64,000 nt of DNA from Flavobacterium zepuense (GCF_007097145.1 NZ_VJVZ01000005.1:62001-126000), one strand, 5' to 3'. Shown: positions 33,124 through 42,596, counted from the stretch's first letter. Numbers and translations are program-made. Notes: a model not told the origin generated them from the sequence alone.

Positions 33124-33759
33124 TTACCTCCAGTCATTATCGTTACGGTTACGCCCAAAATAAACAGTTAAACCTATAGATGCGTTAAACTGGCCGCCCA
33201 CAAACGCCTTAGGCCCTACAGGCTCACGAAATTCACCACTATAGTTAAAGTGCTGGCTAAGGTGTACAATGTACGATGCATCTGCATGTATCGCGATACT
33301 TTCAGATATCCAGAATTGTGGCGTTATACCCAACACAACATCACCCATCCAGTCAAAATCTCTTTGTTGAGGCCTGTTAATTAAGGGACTGTTCGATTTA
33401 AAATAAGATAAACCTAAGCCACCATGACCCAGTACATTAAAATAACCATTGGTTCTTCCGGGTAGATCAATTGCACGTCCTAAGTTATATACAGCACTTG
33501 CTGTTACGCGGTGGTGCTCTACACCTTCGTCATCATCATTTAAAAACTCATCGTGTGCATAAATTGCTTTAACGCCCCAATCTTCGTTAAACATATATCT
33601 GCCTCCAACATTAAAGTGAGACATATCAGACAACCCGGGCTTGCCGGAAATACCAATTCCGTAACCGGCTTCAACAGAATACTGGCCAAAACTTCGCTGC
33701 GAATACATTGAAAGCGAGCAAAATAGAGCCGCAATAATTAATGTAAATCTTGTTATCAT
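33124..33759 (-). CDS. outer-membrane beta-barrel protein
   Basis: A 211-residue protein with signal peptide (MITRFTLIIAALFCSLSMYSQ). Alternating strands with the opening QYSVEAGYGIGISG and GGRYMFNEDWGVKAIY, a short FGRN ending after the last strand (GLTVYFGRNRNDNDWR). The pattern fits an 8-10 stranded beta-barrel. Function unknown. Its promoter is not clear, because the preceding 454 bases are AT-rich. Confidence 0.8.
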   Translation of the reverse strand: MITRFTLIIAALFCSLSMYSQRSFGQYSVEAGYGIGISGKPGLSDMSHFNVGGRYMFNEDWGVKAIYAHDEFLNDDDEGVEHHRVTASAVYNLGRAIDLPGRTNGYFNVLGHGGLGLSYFKSNSPLINRPQQRDFDWMGDVVLGITPQFWISESIAIHADASYIVHLSQHFNYSGEFREPVGPKAFVGGQFNASIGLTVYFGRNRNDNDWR

Positions 33760-34213
33760 AGTGCATTTTTAAGGATGCGTAAAAATATTAATATTTCTTT
33801 AACATCTTGTCAAAAATATAACAATTTATAGTAAATAATTAAAACATTGTAAATCAGAGTTTTAAGATTTAATTTTCATTCATTATTTAGGTATATATCT
33901 AAAATGTAAATATTAAATTGTTAAAATTTCACATAGAAACCTATTAATTCTTCTTAAATACTCGTTAAAAGATGTAAGGTGCATAAAATCATTATTTTAG
34001 CTAAAACGATGTAGTGAATTTAAAACCGTATTGGGTTTCTAACCGTATATATAACTGAGGATTAATTGCTATGATGATTTTTCTTCAGTGGAATGTGTTT
34101 TTATTGGTTAGGTTTTGTAAGGGCGCTAAATTTTTATTTATGCGCCCTTATTATTAACAGAGTTTTAGTGTTAATTGAATATTTTTGCAGAGCGAAAATA
34201 ACTCATTGATACA
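33760..34213. other. 454-base intergenic region
   Basis: AT-rich with no gene that I can support; the longest start-to-stop stretch that I noted (ATG near 34073) is 28 codons. A hairpin AAGGGCGC / GCGCCCTT at 34119-34149 with a 15-base AT loop is present and could be a weak terminator. Confidence 0.6.
34180..34187 (+). promoter_or_regulatory. -7 box of the ABC ATPase gene
   Basis: TATTTTTG, exact TAnnTTTG match, 26 nt before the ATG at 34214. Confidence 0.5.
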
Positions 34214-35173
34214 ATGCTGGCAATAAAAAACATTTCCTTTGGCTATACAGATAAAACCATACTGCACCAAATTAGCTTTACGGTTAAAACCGGCCAGAAT
34301 ATAGCCGTAATAGGCGAAAGCGGCTGTGGCAAGAGCACACTGCTTAAAGCAATTTACGGATTGTTTGACCTTGATGCCGGCGAGATTACCTATAAAGGAC
34401 AGCCTGTTACCGGCCCTAAGCACAACCTTATACCGGGTATGCCGTATATGAAATACCTTGCCCAGGATTTCGATCTGATGCCATATACTACTGTGGCTGA
34501 GAATGTTGGGAGTTATCTTTCTAACTTTTATCCTGAAGAAAAGCAGCGCCGCACCCAGGAATTGCTGGAAATTGTTGAAATGCAGGACTTTGCCGATGTT
34601 AAAGCTAAATACCTAAGCGGTGGTCAGCAGCAGCGCGTGGCACTGGCTAAGGTGCTTGCCCTTGAGCCGGAGGTGCTTTTGTTAGACGAACCCTTTAGCC
34701 ATATAGATAATTTTAGGAAGAATGCCTTAAGGCGTAACCTTTTTGCCTACCTTAAACAAAAGGGAATCACCGTATTAGTAGCCACACACGATAGTACTGA
34801 TGCACTTTCTTTTGCCGATGAAACTATAGTGGTAAAGGCCGGACACATTGTTGATAAGGCACCATCTAAAGAAATATATTATAACCCTAAGGATAAGTAC
34901 ACTGCATCACTTTTTGGCGAGGTTAACGAGATAAAGCTCGAGCTGCTTACCCTAACGCAAAAGACTGATGATACGGTACTTATCTATCCGCACCAGCTTA
35001 AAATTACCGATGGCGGCCCTTTGCGCGTGGTGGTTAAACAGTGCTATTTTAAGGGTAATCGTTACTTGGTTAAGTCCGCGCTGGGCAAGCAGGTGGTGTT
35101 CTTTGAGCATTACAAGGAACTGCTTGTAAATGCAGAAGTTACACTCGCAGTAGACCGTAATGCTTTTGGGTAG
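34214..35173 (+). CDS. orphan ABC transporter ATP-binding protein
   Basis: A 319-residue ATPase. Walker A is GESGCGKST (about 35-43), signature LSGGQQQRVALAK (about 136-148), Walker B VLLLDEPFSHID, and H-loop VATHDSTDA. The C-terminal ~95 residues resemble the regulatory (TOBE-like) domain of the PotA/FbpC import ATPases (VKAGHIVDKAPSKEIYYNPKD precedes it). No permease or binding-protein gene is adjacent, so the partner is elsewhere or the protein acts by itself. A polyamine, iron or sulfate type importer is possible. Confidence 0.85.
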   Translation: MLAIKNISFGYTDKTILHQISFTVKTGQNIAVIGESGCGKSTLLKAIYGLFDLDAGEITYKGQPVTGPKHNLIPGMPYMKYLAQDFDLMPYTTVAENVGSYLSNFYPEEKQRRTQELLEIVEMQDFADVKAKYLSGGQQQRVALAKVLALEPEVLLLDEPFSHIDNFRKNALRRNLFAYLKQKGITVLVATHDSTDALSFADETIVVKAGHIVDKAPSKEIYYNPKDKYTASLFGEVNEIKLELLTLTQKTDDTVLIYPHQLKITDGGPLRVVVKQCYFKGNRYLVKSALGKQVVFFEHYKELLVNAEVTLAVDRNAFG

Positions 35174-35303
35174 CGTAATAATCTCACAATTTAAAATTTG
35201 GTATAATTTTGGCTATTATATCTTAAAAAGTTAAAAATCAGCAATCTTTAATGTGTATATTTTAAGGATTGCGTATTTTTACCGCACTAATAAACAATCA
35301 ATT

Positions 35304-36317
35304 ATGTATAATTCAAGAATATCAGGCCTGGGCTATTATGTTCCGGATAACGTGGTTACCAACAATGATCTCGCTAAGATCATGGAAACCAATGATGAAT
35401 GGATACAGGAACGTACCGGTATTAATGAACGCAGGCATGTGGTTAAAGGCGATGGCGACACCACCACCACAATGGGGGTTAAAGCCGCTGTAATTGCTTT
35501 AGAACGAGCAGGTTTAGATAAAGAAGATATCGATTTTATAGTGTTTGCCACCCTTAGCCCTGATTACTACTTTCCTGGGCCGGGCGTATTGGTACAGAGG
35601 GATTTAGGTATGAAACGTACTGTTGGGGCGCTCGATGTACGCAACCAGTGTTCTGGGTTTATATATGCGCTCTCTGTGGCCGACCAGTTCATCAAAACCG
35701 GGATGTACAAAAATATCTTAGTCATTGGTTCTGAGTTACATAGCACGGGTTTAGACATGACAACCCGTGGCCGTGCCGTATCGGTTATCTTTGGTGATGG
35801 AGCAGGGGCAGCAGTGCTAACCCGCGAGGAAGATACCACCAAAGGCATCCTAAGCACCCATCTGCATAGCGAGGGGCAACATGCTGAGGAACTGAGTCTT
35901 ATAGCTCCCGGAATGGGCAAGCGTTGGGTAACCGACATCATTGCGGAGGCCGACCCTAACGATGAGAGCTACTACCCGTACATGAACGGCCAGTTCGTGT
36001 TTAAAAATGCGGTGGTTCGTTTTAGTGAAGTTATCATGGAAGGGTTGAAAGCCAATAACTTACAGGTGTCCGACATTGATATGCTGGTGCCGCACCAGGC
36101 CAATTTAAGGATATCGCAGTTCATTCAGCAAAAGTTCGGACTGTCTGACGATCAGGTATATAACAACATTATGAAGTACGGTAACACTACTGCCGCCTCA
36201 ATTCCTATTGCGTTAACTGAGGCATGGGAGCAAGGCAAGGTTAAAACCGGTGATACTGTGGTGCTTGCAGCATTTGGCAGCGGCTTTACATGGGCCAGTG
36301 CTATTATAAAGTGGTAA
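35304..36317 (+). CDS. fabH: 3-oxoacyl-ACP synthase III family protein (FabH-like)
   Basis: The condensing enzyme starts fatty-acid elongation by joining acetyl-CoA with malonyl-ACP. The frame opens at 35253, but the ATG at 35304 starts the family's usual N-terminus (MYNSRISGLGYYVPDNVVTN), giving 337 residues. The catalytic triad is Cys in NQCSGFIYAL (about 115), His in PHQANLRIS and Asn in YGNTTAAS. It may be a second FabH (PqsB/C-like or specialised) because in these bacteria there are often two. A terminator is at 36384-36414. Confidence 0.9.
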   Translation: MYNSRISGLGYYVPDNVVTNNDLAKIMETNDEWIQERTGINERRHVVKGDGDTTTTMGVKAAVIALERAGLDKEDIDFIVFATLSPDYYFPGPGVLVQRDLGMKRTVGALDVRNQCSGFIYALSVADQFIKTGMYKNILVIGSELHSTGLDMTTRGRAVSVIFGDGAGAAVLTREEDTTKGILSTHLHSEGQHAEELSLIAPGMGKRWVTDIIAEADPNDESYYPYMNGQFVFKNAVVRFSEVIMEGLKANNLQVSDIDMLVPHQANLRISQFIQQKFGLSDDQVYNNIMKYGNTTAASIPIALTEAWEQGKVKTGDTVVLAAFGSGFTWASAIIKW

Positions 36318-36383
36318 TTTTAGTTGCCGGTTGCCGGTTAATGGTTGCCGGATCATCAAATTGACGACTTCTGAAAATTATAA

Positions 36384-36414
36384 AAAATCCCTTACAGAAA
36401 TGTGAGGGATTTTT
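36384..36414 (+). terminator. fabH terminator
   Basis: AAAATCCCT / AGGGATTTT stem followed by a T run. Confidence 0.85.
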
Positions 36415-36464
36415 GTTTTGGTAGCCAACCCGATTTTCGTCTCAAAAGCGTAATTTTAACAGTG

Positions 36465-36569
36465 ATATTTCACTTTTGGATTTTGAGTTGGTCATTTTTG
36501 ACGTGTTTATAGGTAATTATTTGTAGGATAATATATCTAAAACAGTTAATATTTCACTTTTGGATTTTG
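36465..36569. repeat. second site of the paired dispersed repeat
   Basis: ATATTTCACTTTTGGAT occurs at 36465-36481 (with downstream TTTTGAGTTG) and again from 36549 (with upstream GTTA and downstream TTTGTTT), 84 nt apart. These are the reverse complement of the pair at 2426-2529. The 476 bases between fabH and the L,D-transpeptidase hold, besides this, only low-complexity T-rich DNA (36600-36700). Confidence 0.75.
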
Positions 36570-36755
36570 TTTTCAAAATTTGAGATTGAAAGTATCTAAA
36601 ATTTAAAATTCAATGCCCAAAATTTGTAATTTGAGCTTGTAATTTTTCGGCTTTCGATTTTGGGATTTGAAATTTGTTTTTTGGAATTTGTTTTTTGTGA
36701 CTGTAATTAAATTTACTGAAAGAGCCACTTCAGTACTGTACCTGTAAATGTTTTG

Positions 36756-36763
36756 TAATTTTG
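36756..36763 (+). promoter_or_regulatory. -7 box of the L,D-transpeptidase gene
   Basis: TAATTTTG, exact TAnnTTTG match, 30 nt before the ATG at 36794. Confidence 0.45.
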
Positions 36764-36793
36764 TGCCGTTATAAGCTTCATAATATTCGCTCA

Positions 36794-37309
36794 ATGAAAA
36801 AACGCATGCTCATAGCGCTCCTTATTCCCGCTGCGGTGGCGGCTTATTATTTTTACCCGTCGGCGCCCTTGCCAAAGGGCAGTGTGGTAGATAAGCTCGT
36901 GGTGTATAAGTCGAAGCGGAAAATGCATGCCTATGGCAACGGGCAGCTTTTAAAAACGTATACCGTTGCCCTGGGTAAGGATCCTGTAGGGCACAAACAA
37001 TATGAGGGCGATAACCGCACGCCTGAGGGTACGTACACCATAAACGACCGTAACCTCAACAGCGGTTACCATAAAAACCTGGGCATATCTTACCCCAATG
37101 CGGCTGATATTGCCAATGCCCAAAAGCTGGGCAAGTCCGCCGGGAGCGCCATCAAGATTCATGGGTTGCGAAACGGCAGCGCGGGCTACATTAATAAATT
37201 TCACCACCTTAAAGACTGGACCGCCGGGTGCATTGCCGTTACCAATTCTGAGATCGACGAGCTGTATGCCGCCGTAAAGCCCAATGCGATTATCGAGATT
37301 TATCCGTAA
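36794..37309 (+). CDS. L,D-transpeptidase (YkuD) family protein
   Basis: A 171-residue envelope enzyme. The frame opens at 36761, but the ATG at 36794 begins a natural hydrophobic N-terminal segment (MKKRMLIALLIPAAVAAYYF) that works as an anchor or signal. The YkuD domain has KLVVYKSKRKMHAYGNGQLL, then GDNRTPEGTYTI, IKIHGLRNG with the conserved His, and DWTAGCIAVTNSEID with the active-site Cys. It forms or edits peptidoglycan 3-3 cross-links or anchors proteins. It is short compared with multi-domain members, so it has no separate binding domain. Confidence 0.88.
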   Translation: MKKRMLIALLIPAAVAAYYFYPSAPLPKGSVVDKLVVYKSKRKMHAYGNGQLLKTYTVALGKDPVGHKQYEGDNRTPEGTYTINDRNLNSGYHKNLGISYPNAADIANAQKLGKSAGSAIKIHGLRNGSAGYINKFHHLKDWTAGCIAVTNSEIDELYAAVKPNAIIEIYP

Positions 37310-37660
37310 GTTTTTAGTTGACAGTTTTCAGTCACAGTTTTCAGTCGCAGTCTCAGTTTTCATCCGTGTAAATCCGCGACTGCTCGCATCCGCGTCATCC
37401 GCGGTCCTTAAAATGCCTCTGTAAAAATTTCTTTCGTGAAAAGATATGAAATTTGTATCGAAAGCATCAAAATCCGTGTAAATCCGCGCCTGCTCGCATC
37501 AGTGTCATCCGCGTTCCATTGTAGTACTTCGCGAAACTTTGCGAAAATTCTTTCGTGAAAATATGTGGAATTCGTGTCGACAAACTTCAAAATCCGTCTA
37601 AATCCGTGTCATCCGCGTTCCATTTTCTAGTCCAAAAACCTTAAACTTAATCCGCGTTCC
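37310..37660. repeat. tandem intergenic repeats (AAATCCGYG family)
   Basis: After a CAGTTTTCAGTCGCAG element (37335), three diverged copies of a ~105-115 base unit start near 37362, 37468 and 37588. Each holds TCCGTGTAAATCCGCG-like sequence followed by CGCATCCGCGTCATCCGCG-like sequence, and the first two copies continue into TTTCGTGAAAA. It looks like non-coding expansion and no ORF is credible. Confidence 0.7.
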
Positions 37661-37683
37661 ATAAATCATAACAAAAAAAAGCA

Positions 37684-37710
37684 GGCCCCGGAAACAAACG
37701 CTCCGGGGCC
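37684..37710 (-). terminator. terminator of the outer-membrane protein gene at 37773
   Basis: GGCCCCGGA / TCCGGGGCC stem (9 bp) with a run of A on the left (37674-37681), giving the U run on the minus strand. Confidence 0.85.
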
Positions 37711-37772
37711 CACTAACCTAAACCCAAATATGAATGCATTTAAAAATGCCGTAAATAAAAGCGGGGTGTTTT

Positions 37773-40187
37773 TTAGAACATACCGCCGCCGCCTTGTTTG
37801 GTGTTATCCTCACGCATTTTGCGCTGCATAGCCCTGTTCTTGCCACCACCAAACATATAATTTAAGCCAAAGTAAACCGTGCGGCTCTCCCACCTAAACT
37901 CGCCCGTTTGCGGGTACGGGTTAAGCGACTCAAAGCCGTAGCGCATGGTTTTAAACATATCGTTAAACCTAACACTTATACTCATTTTATTGTCCAGCAG
38001 GCTGTAACGTGCGCCGCTGTCTATTTTGTACATATCCTTACTGTTGTTTTGTACGCCATCTACGGCGCTCCTATAAAAGCCAAACAGTAAAAAGCTAAGC
38101 CTGTTGTTAACCCTAAAGTTACTGTTAAGCCTTGCGTTAAAGGCAGCAACATCTACACTTTTATTAGTAGGCTCATAATCATCTACAGTGCCCGGTACCA
38201 GTACCGATATGATACCTTTTTGCGATATCTGGCTAAAGTCTATCGCCGGTTGGATATCCCACCATTTTGCAATTTTGTAATTGGCCGAAACTTCAAAACC
38301 AAAAGCTGTATTGTTATTAAAGTTGGCGTAGCTCATAATCTGGTCCTGGGTGTTCTCGGTATTCTCATCCGGGTACAGTACACGGCTTATCTCATCGTTA
38401 ATCAGCCTGTAAAACACACCCCCGGTAATAGACGACCCTTTACCGAACATCCTGGTGTAGTTAACTTCTACGCTATTGGTAAACTGCGGCTCAAGGTACT
38501 GGTTACCTAACGATGTTACCAGCGGGGTAGAAAATTCTCTTATAGGTTTTGTCTGCTCCAGGCTTGGCCTGTCTACACGGCGGCTGTAGCTAAACTGCAG
38601 CGTGTTCTTATCGTTAAGGCTGTAGGTAACGTAAGCCGAAGGATACACGGTAAAATATTTGTTCTGAAAGGTAACCTCGCCACGGTTAAAGTTGGCATCC
38701 GACTTGTAATGCTCAAAACGCACACCACCCTGGTAGCTGAACTTACCAAATTTTTGACCGAACGTAGCGTAAGCCGAATAAATATCGATGTCATAACTGT
38801 ACACCGAATTTTGCAATGCCGGGTTGGTAACGTTAGGGTTGGTAGTGTTATAGGTATTGTCGCTGCGAATTAAACGCGACTCCGCGCCAAGCTCCAACGT
38901 TGTTTTCTCGTTAAGAGGGTTAATGTAATCAAGGTTTAGCGTGGTGTTTTGCCTTTTATCTAAAATGTTGTCGTTATAAGCATTGGCAACATCGCCTGTA
39001 AGGGTGTTAAAATAAGCATCCTGCGTTTGCTTGTAGTCGTTGTAATTACCTTCAAAATCAAGCGTATGGCCTTCTTTTTCAAACTTGTGCTTGTAAGCTA
39101 AGTTATAGGTGTTGTTGCGGTTATCGGTATCATATTCAGATAATTGTGTAATGTTCGGCAGGCCGGTGCTAAGGGGGTAGTTAATGTAGGTATCTACGTT
39201 ACCCGTACCATCGGTATAATTCTGGTTGGTATACACCGATATGGTGTTGTTATCATTAAGGTAATAATCAAGCCCAATTTTACCAAGGTAAGACTCGTTA
39301 TCATTTACAATATCAAGCGTTTGCTTTGAGTTAATGGCATCGGTTCGGGTAACAAAACCGTCGTTAAAATTCTTACCGAAGTTACTGCCGCCGTTAGCAA
39401 AAAAGTTAACCTTTCCGGTGCGGTAGTTCATATCCAGCGAGTTATTGAATTTTGGAGTTTTACCAAAAGTAATACCGCTGTTAAAGCTGCCATTAAAACC
39501 ATCGTTAGCATTTTTGTTCAGTATAATGTTAATGATACCGCTCATGCCCTCAGGGTTGTACTTGGCGCTTGGGTTGGTAATCAGCTCAATTTTTTTTATG
39601 GATGTGCTGGGTATCTGCTTAAGCAGTTGGGCAGGGTCAATGCTTGTAGGGCGGCCGTCTACCAATACCCTAACGTTAGAGTTGCCTCGAAGTGATATTT
39701 TACCGTCCTGGTCTACGTTAACCGATGGTATGTTGTTCATGATCTCGCTGGCTGTACCGCCGGCAGTGGTAAGGTCGCGCCCCACGGTAATAACCTTACG
39801 GTCCAGCTTTTGCTCTATGGTGCTTGTTTCCTTTACGATGTTAACCTCGTCCAGCGTGGTGGCTTCCTCGGCAATAACAATAGTGCCCAGCGAAAAGTCT
39901 TTTTTAGTATCAGATAAGCTTACTGCGGTTACAACCGTTTTGTAGCCCATAAACTGAATTTCTACACTGTAGTTTTTAAGGGCCAGCTTATTAATGTTAA
40001 ACGCACCGTTATCATCGGTAATACCGCCGGTAACAACCGCACCGTTTTCTTTAACCACGATGTTTACGTAAGGCAGGGGTTCTTTAGTGGTTTTGTCGGT
40101 AACTTTACCGGAAATGCTACCCTGGGTTTGGGCAGTAAGAGACATGATGCTCCCGAAAAGGAGCATAACAAGAAGTTTAAGTTTCAT
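37773..40187 (-). CDS. TonB-dependent outer-membrane beta-barrel protein with carboxypeptidase-regulatory domain
   Basis: An 804-residue outer-membrane protein. The frame opens at 40271 with a TTG, but the ATG at 40187 begins a signal peptide (MKLKLLVMLLFGSIMSLTAQ) and is preferred. Residues 22-110 form a carboxypeptidase-D-regulatory-like beta domain (QGSISGKVTDKTTKEPLPYV), then a plug (MNNIPSVNVDQDGKISLRGN) and an OMP_b-brl_3 type barrel ending in YFGLNYMFGGGKNRAMQRK plus a glycine-rich tail. Bacteroidota members often take up peptides or metal complexes; no SusD partner is present. Confidence 0.88.
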   Translation of the reverse strand: MKLKLLVMLLFGSIMSLTAQTQGSISGKVTDKTTKEPLPYVNIVVKENGAVVTGGITDDNGAFNINKLALKNYSVEIQFMGYKTVVTAVSLSDTKKDFSLGTIVIAEEATTLDEVNIVKETSTIEQKLDRKVITVGRDLTTAGGTASEIMNNIPSVNVDQDGKISLRGNSNVRVLVDGRPTSIDPAQLLKQIPSTSIKKIELITNPSAKYNPEGMSGIINIILNKNANDGFNGSFNSGITFGKTPKFNNSLDMNYRTGKVNFFANGGSNFGKNFNDGFVTRTDAINSKQTLDIVNDNESYLGKIGLDYYLNDNNTISVYTNQNYTDGTGNVDTYINYPLSTGLPNITQLSEYDTDNRNNTYNLAYKHKFEKEGHTLDFEGNYNDYKQTQDAYFNTLTGDVANAYNDNILDKRQNTTLNLDYINPLNEKTTLELGAESRLIRSDNTYNTTNPNVTNPALQNSVYSYDIDIYSAYATFGQKFGKFSYQGGVRFEHYKSDANFNRGEVTFQNKYFTVYPSAYVTYSLNDKNTLQFSYSRRVDRPSLEQTKPIREFSTPLVTSLGNQYLEPQFTNSVEVNYTRMFGKGSSITGGVFYRLINDEISRVLYPDENTENTQDQIMSYANFNNNTAFGFEVSANYKIAKWWDIQPAIDFSQISQKGIISVLVPGTVDDYEPTNKSVDVAAFNARLNSNFRVNNRLSFLLFGFYRSAVDGVQNNSKDMYKIDSGARYSLLDNKMSISVRFNDMFKTMRYGFESLNPYPQTGEFRWESRTVYFGLNYMFGGGKNRAMQRKMREDNTKQGGGGMF

Positions 40188-40757
40188 TGTAAGTTTAATT
40201 ATACCTGCCCTACAGCGTGTGTGCCTTAGGGCAGGCTTATTGATTGATGATACCCATAAGACCACTATCAATACAATTTGTTACATATTTTTTTGAATAT
40301 TTTTTTATTGAGGGTGTTTAGTAGTAGTAATTTTTTGAAAAGCAGGGGAGTAGGGGGAGGTGTTTTTTTGAATGACCTCTCCCCCCGGCCCCTCTCCGAA
40401 GGAGAGGGGTGTAGCTACACTCGTACTTTAAATGCTGTGCGTGCCGAACTATACCCGTTCCTGGCTCCCCTCTCCTTCGGAGAGGGGTTGGGGGTGAGGA
40501 CTACTGCCGTTTGCTTAGCTTATGTTTTTCTAATCAGGATTTCCGTTCCCGGCTCCCCTCTCCAAGGGAGAGGGGTTAGGAATGAGGACTACGGCGTTTG
40601 CTTAGCTTATGTTTTTTTGAATCAGGATTTCCGTTCCAAGCTCTCCTCTCCTTTGGAGAGGGGCTGGGGGTGAGGTCCTAAAAATCAACCGCTTCACTCC
40701 AATTTAATTAACAAATTATTTAAAGTTTTTACTGCTTACACCTTACCGAAATATCGT
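40188..40757. repeat. REP-like hairpin cluster in a 600-base gap
   Basis: Four hairpins with a 9-bp CCCCTCTCC/GGAGAGGGG stem lie at 40389-40409, 40467-40487, 40555-40575 and 40643-40663 (the last with one change). The last two sit in a tandem duplication with period ~87 bases (TTGCTTAGCTTATGTTTTT at 40511 and 40598). This is typical of REP elements. The left 100 bases carry nothing clear; no RAYT transposase is in the window. Confidence 0.85.
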
Positions 40758-40765
40758 TATCTTTG
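40758..40765 (+). promoter_or_regulatory. -7 box of argS
   Basis: TATCTTTG, exact TAnnTTTG match, 22 nt before the argS ATG. Confidence 0.55.
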
Positions 40766-40787
40766 CACGCTTTAAAAAATTATAACA

Positions 40788-42572
40788 ATGGCATTACCTC
40801 AATTACTTACCCTTCACGTACAAAAAGCTGTAGAAGCTTTGTTTGGTATATCTGTAGACAAGATAGAGCTGCAGGCTACCCGGAAGGAATTTGAGGGCGA
40901 TATTACCATGGTAATTTTCCCGCTTTTAAAGGTGGTAAAAAGCAACCCCGCCGAGCTTGGCAACAAGATAGGCCAGTACCTTACAGATAATACCAATATC
41001 GTGAGCCGCTACAATGTAGTTTCCGGCTTTTTAAATATTGTGATCAGCGATGGGTATTACAAAGAATTCTTTAACCAGGTTAAAGACGATGCGCAATTTG
41101 GTACCGTACAACCACAAGAGGGCGGCAAGGCCGTAATGGTAGAGTATGCATCGCCCAATACCAATAAGCCGCTGCACTTAGGCCACGTGCGTAATGTATT
41201 GCTGGGGTATTCGGTAGCAAATATTGTAAAGGCAGCGGGTAACAAGGTGTACAAAACCCAGGTAGTTAACGATAGGGGCATACATATTTGTAAAAGCATG
41301 CTGGCGTGGGAGAAATTCGGCAACGGAGAAACCCCCGATAGCACCGGCCTTAAAGGCGATAAGCTGGTAGGTAAATACTATGTGGAGTTTGATAAAGTTT
41401 ACAAAGAACAGATAAGCCAGCTGGTTGCCAATGGCGCTACCGAAGACGACGCTAAAAAAACGGCACCTATTATGGTTGAAGCCCAGGCCATGCTCCTTAA
41501 ATGGGAAGCCGGCGATGAGGCTGTAAGGTCATTATGGGCAACCATGAACGGCTGGGTGTACAAAGGCTTTGAAGAAACGTACGCCAATATCGGTGTAGAC
41601 TTTGATAAAAATTACTACGAGAGCAATACCTATTTATTGGGTAAAGATGTTGTAGAGCAGGGTCTTGCAAGCGGTGTTTTCTATAAAAAGGAAGACGGTT
41701 CGGTTTGGATAGACCTTACCGATGAAGGCCTTGATGAAAAACTTGTGCTGCGTAAAGACGGTACATCGGTATACATGACCCAGGATATTGGCACTGCAAT
41801 ACAGCGTGTTAAAGATTTCCCGGATGTTGGCGGTATGGTGTACACTGTGGGTAACGAGCAGGATTACCACTTTAAAGTGCTGTTCCTTATCCTTAAAAAG
41901 CTTGGTTTCGACTGGGCTAAGAACCTGTATCACCTTTCTTACGGCATGGTGGATTTGCCTTCGGGTAAAATGAAAAGCCGTGAGGGTACCGTGGTAGATG
42001 CCGACGACCTGATGGCCGACATGACAGAGACTGCCCAAAAAATTGCCGAAGAACTTGGCAAGCTGGAAGGCTACAGCGCCGAAGAAAAAGCCAAACTGTA
42101 CAACATTATAGGCCTCGGCGCCCTTAAATACTACATACTTAAGGTAGACCCTAAAAAACGCATCTTGTTTAATCCGGAAGAATCGGTAGATTTTGCTGGT
42201 AATACGGGTCCGTTTATACAGTATACCTATGCAAGGATACAGTCGCTGCTGCGCCGTGCCGATTTTGATATTTCGGTTACGCTTGCCGCGGATGAGATCG
42301 ACCTGTATGAAAAAGAAAAGGAGCTTATAAAACTGGTTTCAGAATATCCTGCTGTAATTCAGGATGCCGCTGCCAGCCACAGCCCGGCCCTTATTGCCAA
42401 TTATGTGTACGAACTGGTGCGCGGGTACAACTCGTTTTACCAAACCGTACCGGTATTGGGTACCGAGGTGCTAAACGAAAAAATATTCAGGATACAGCTA
42501 TCCAAAAAAGTAGGCGAAACCATAAAATCGGCGTTTGGGCTGCTGGGTATCGGCGTGCCGGACCGTATGTAA
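40788..42572 (+). CDS. argS: arginyl-tRNA synthetase
   Basis: A class I synthetase of 594 residues that charges tRNA-Arg. The HIGH motif appears as HLGH in YASPNTNKPLHLGHVRN (about 121-137); the KMSKS equivalent is a degenerate KMKSREGT. The N-terminal ~110-residue Add-1 domain and the C-terminal DALR anticodon-binding domain (ending EKIFRIQLSKKVGETIKSAFGLLGI) are present. The SGNH gene follows after 24 bases on the same strand and could share the message. Confidence 0.96.
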   Translation: MALPQLLTLHVQKAVEALFGISVDKIELQATRKEFEGDITMVIFPLLKVVKSNPAELGNKIGQYLTDNTNIVSRYNVVSGFLNIVISDGYYKEFFNQVKDDAQFGTVQPQEGGKAVMVEYASPNTNKPLHLGHVRNVLLGYSVANIVKAAGNKVYKTQVVNDRGIHICKSMLAWEKFGNGETPDSTGLKGDKLVGKYYVEFDKVYKEQISQLVANGATEDDAKKTAPIMVEAQAMLLKWEAGDEAVRSLWATMNGWVYKGFEETYANIGVDFDKNYYESNTYLLGKDVVEQGLASGVFYKKEDGSVWIDLTDEGLDEKLVLRKDGTSVYMTQDIGTAIQRVKDFPDVGGMVYTVGNEQDYHFKVLFLILKKLGFDWAKNLYHLSYGMVDLPSGKMKSREGTVVDADDLMADMTETAQKIAEELGKLEGYSAEEKAKLYNIIGLGALKYYILKVDPKKRILFNPEESVDFAGNTGPFIQYTYARIQSLLRRADFDISVTLAADEIDLYEKEKELIKLVSEYPAVIQDAAASHSPALIANYVYELVRGYNSFYQTVPVLGTEVLNEKIFRIQLSKKVGETIKSAFGLLGIGVPDRM

Positions 42573-42596
42573 TTTTACAAACAACACACCTCTCCC

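Noticed and set aside
37310..37660. Possible CRISPR array
   Set aside because: The repeated units are long, diverged and without regular short repeats and unique spacers; no cas genes are present.
40278..40673. 131-codon frame across the REP-like repeats
   Set aside because: It runs through four hairpins, and the translation repeats itself (PLSFGEGLGVR, SPLQGRGVR, SSPLERGWG), so it is repeat DNA rather than a gene.
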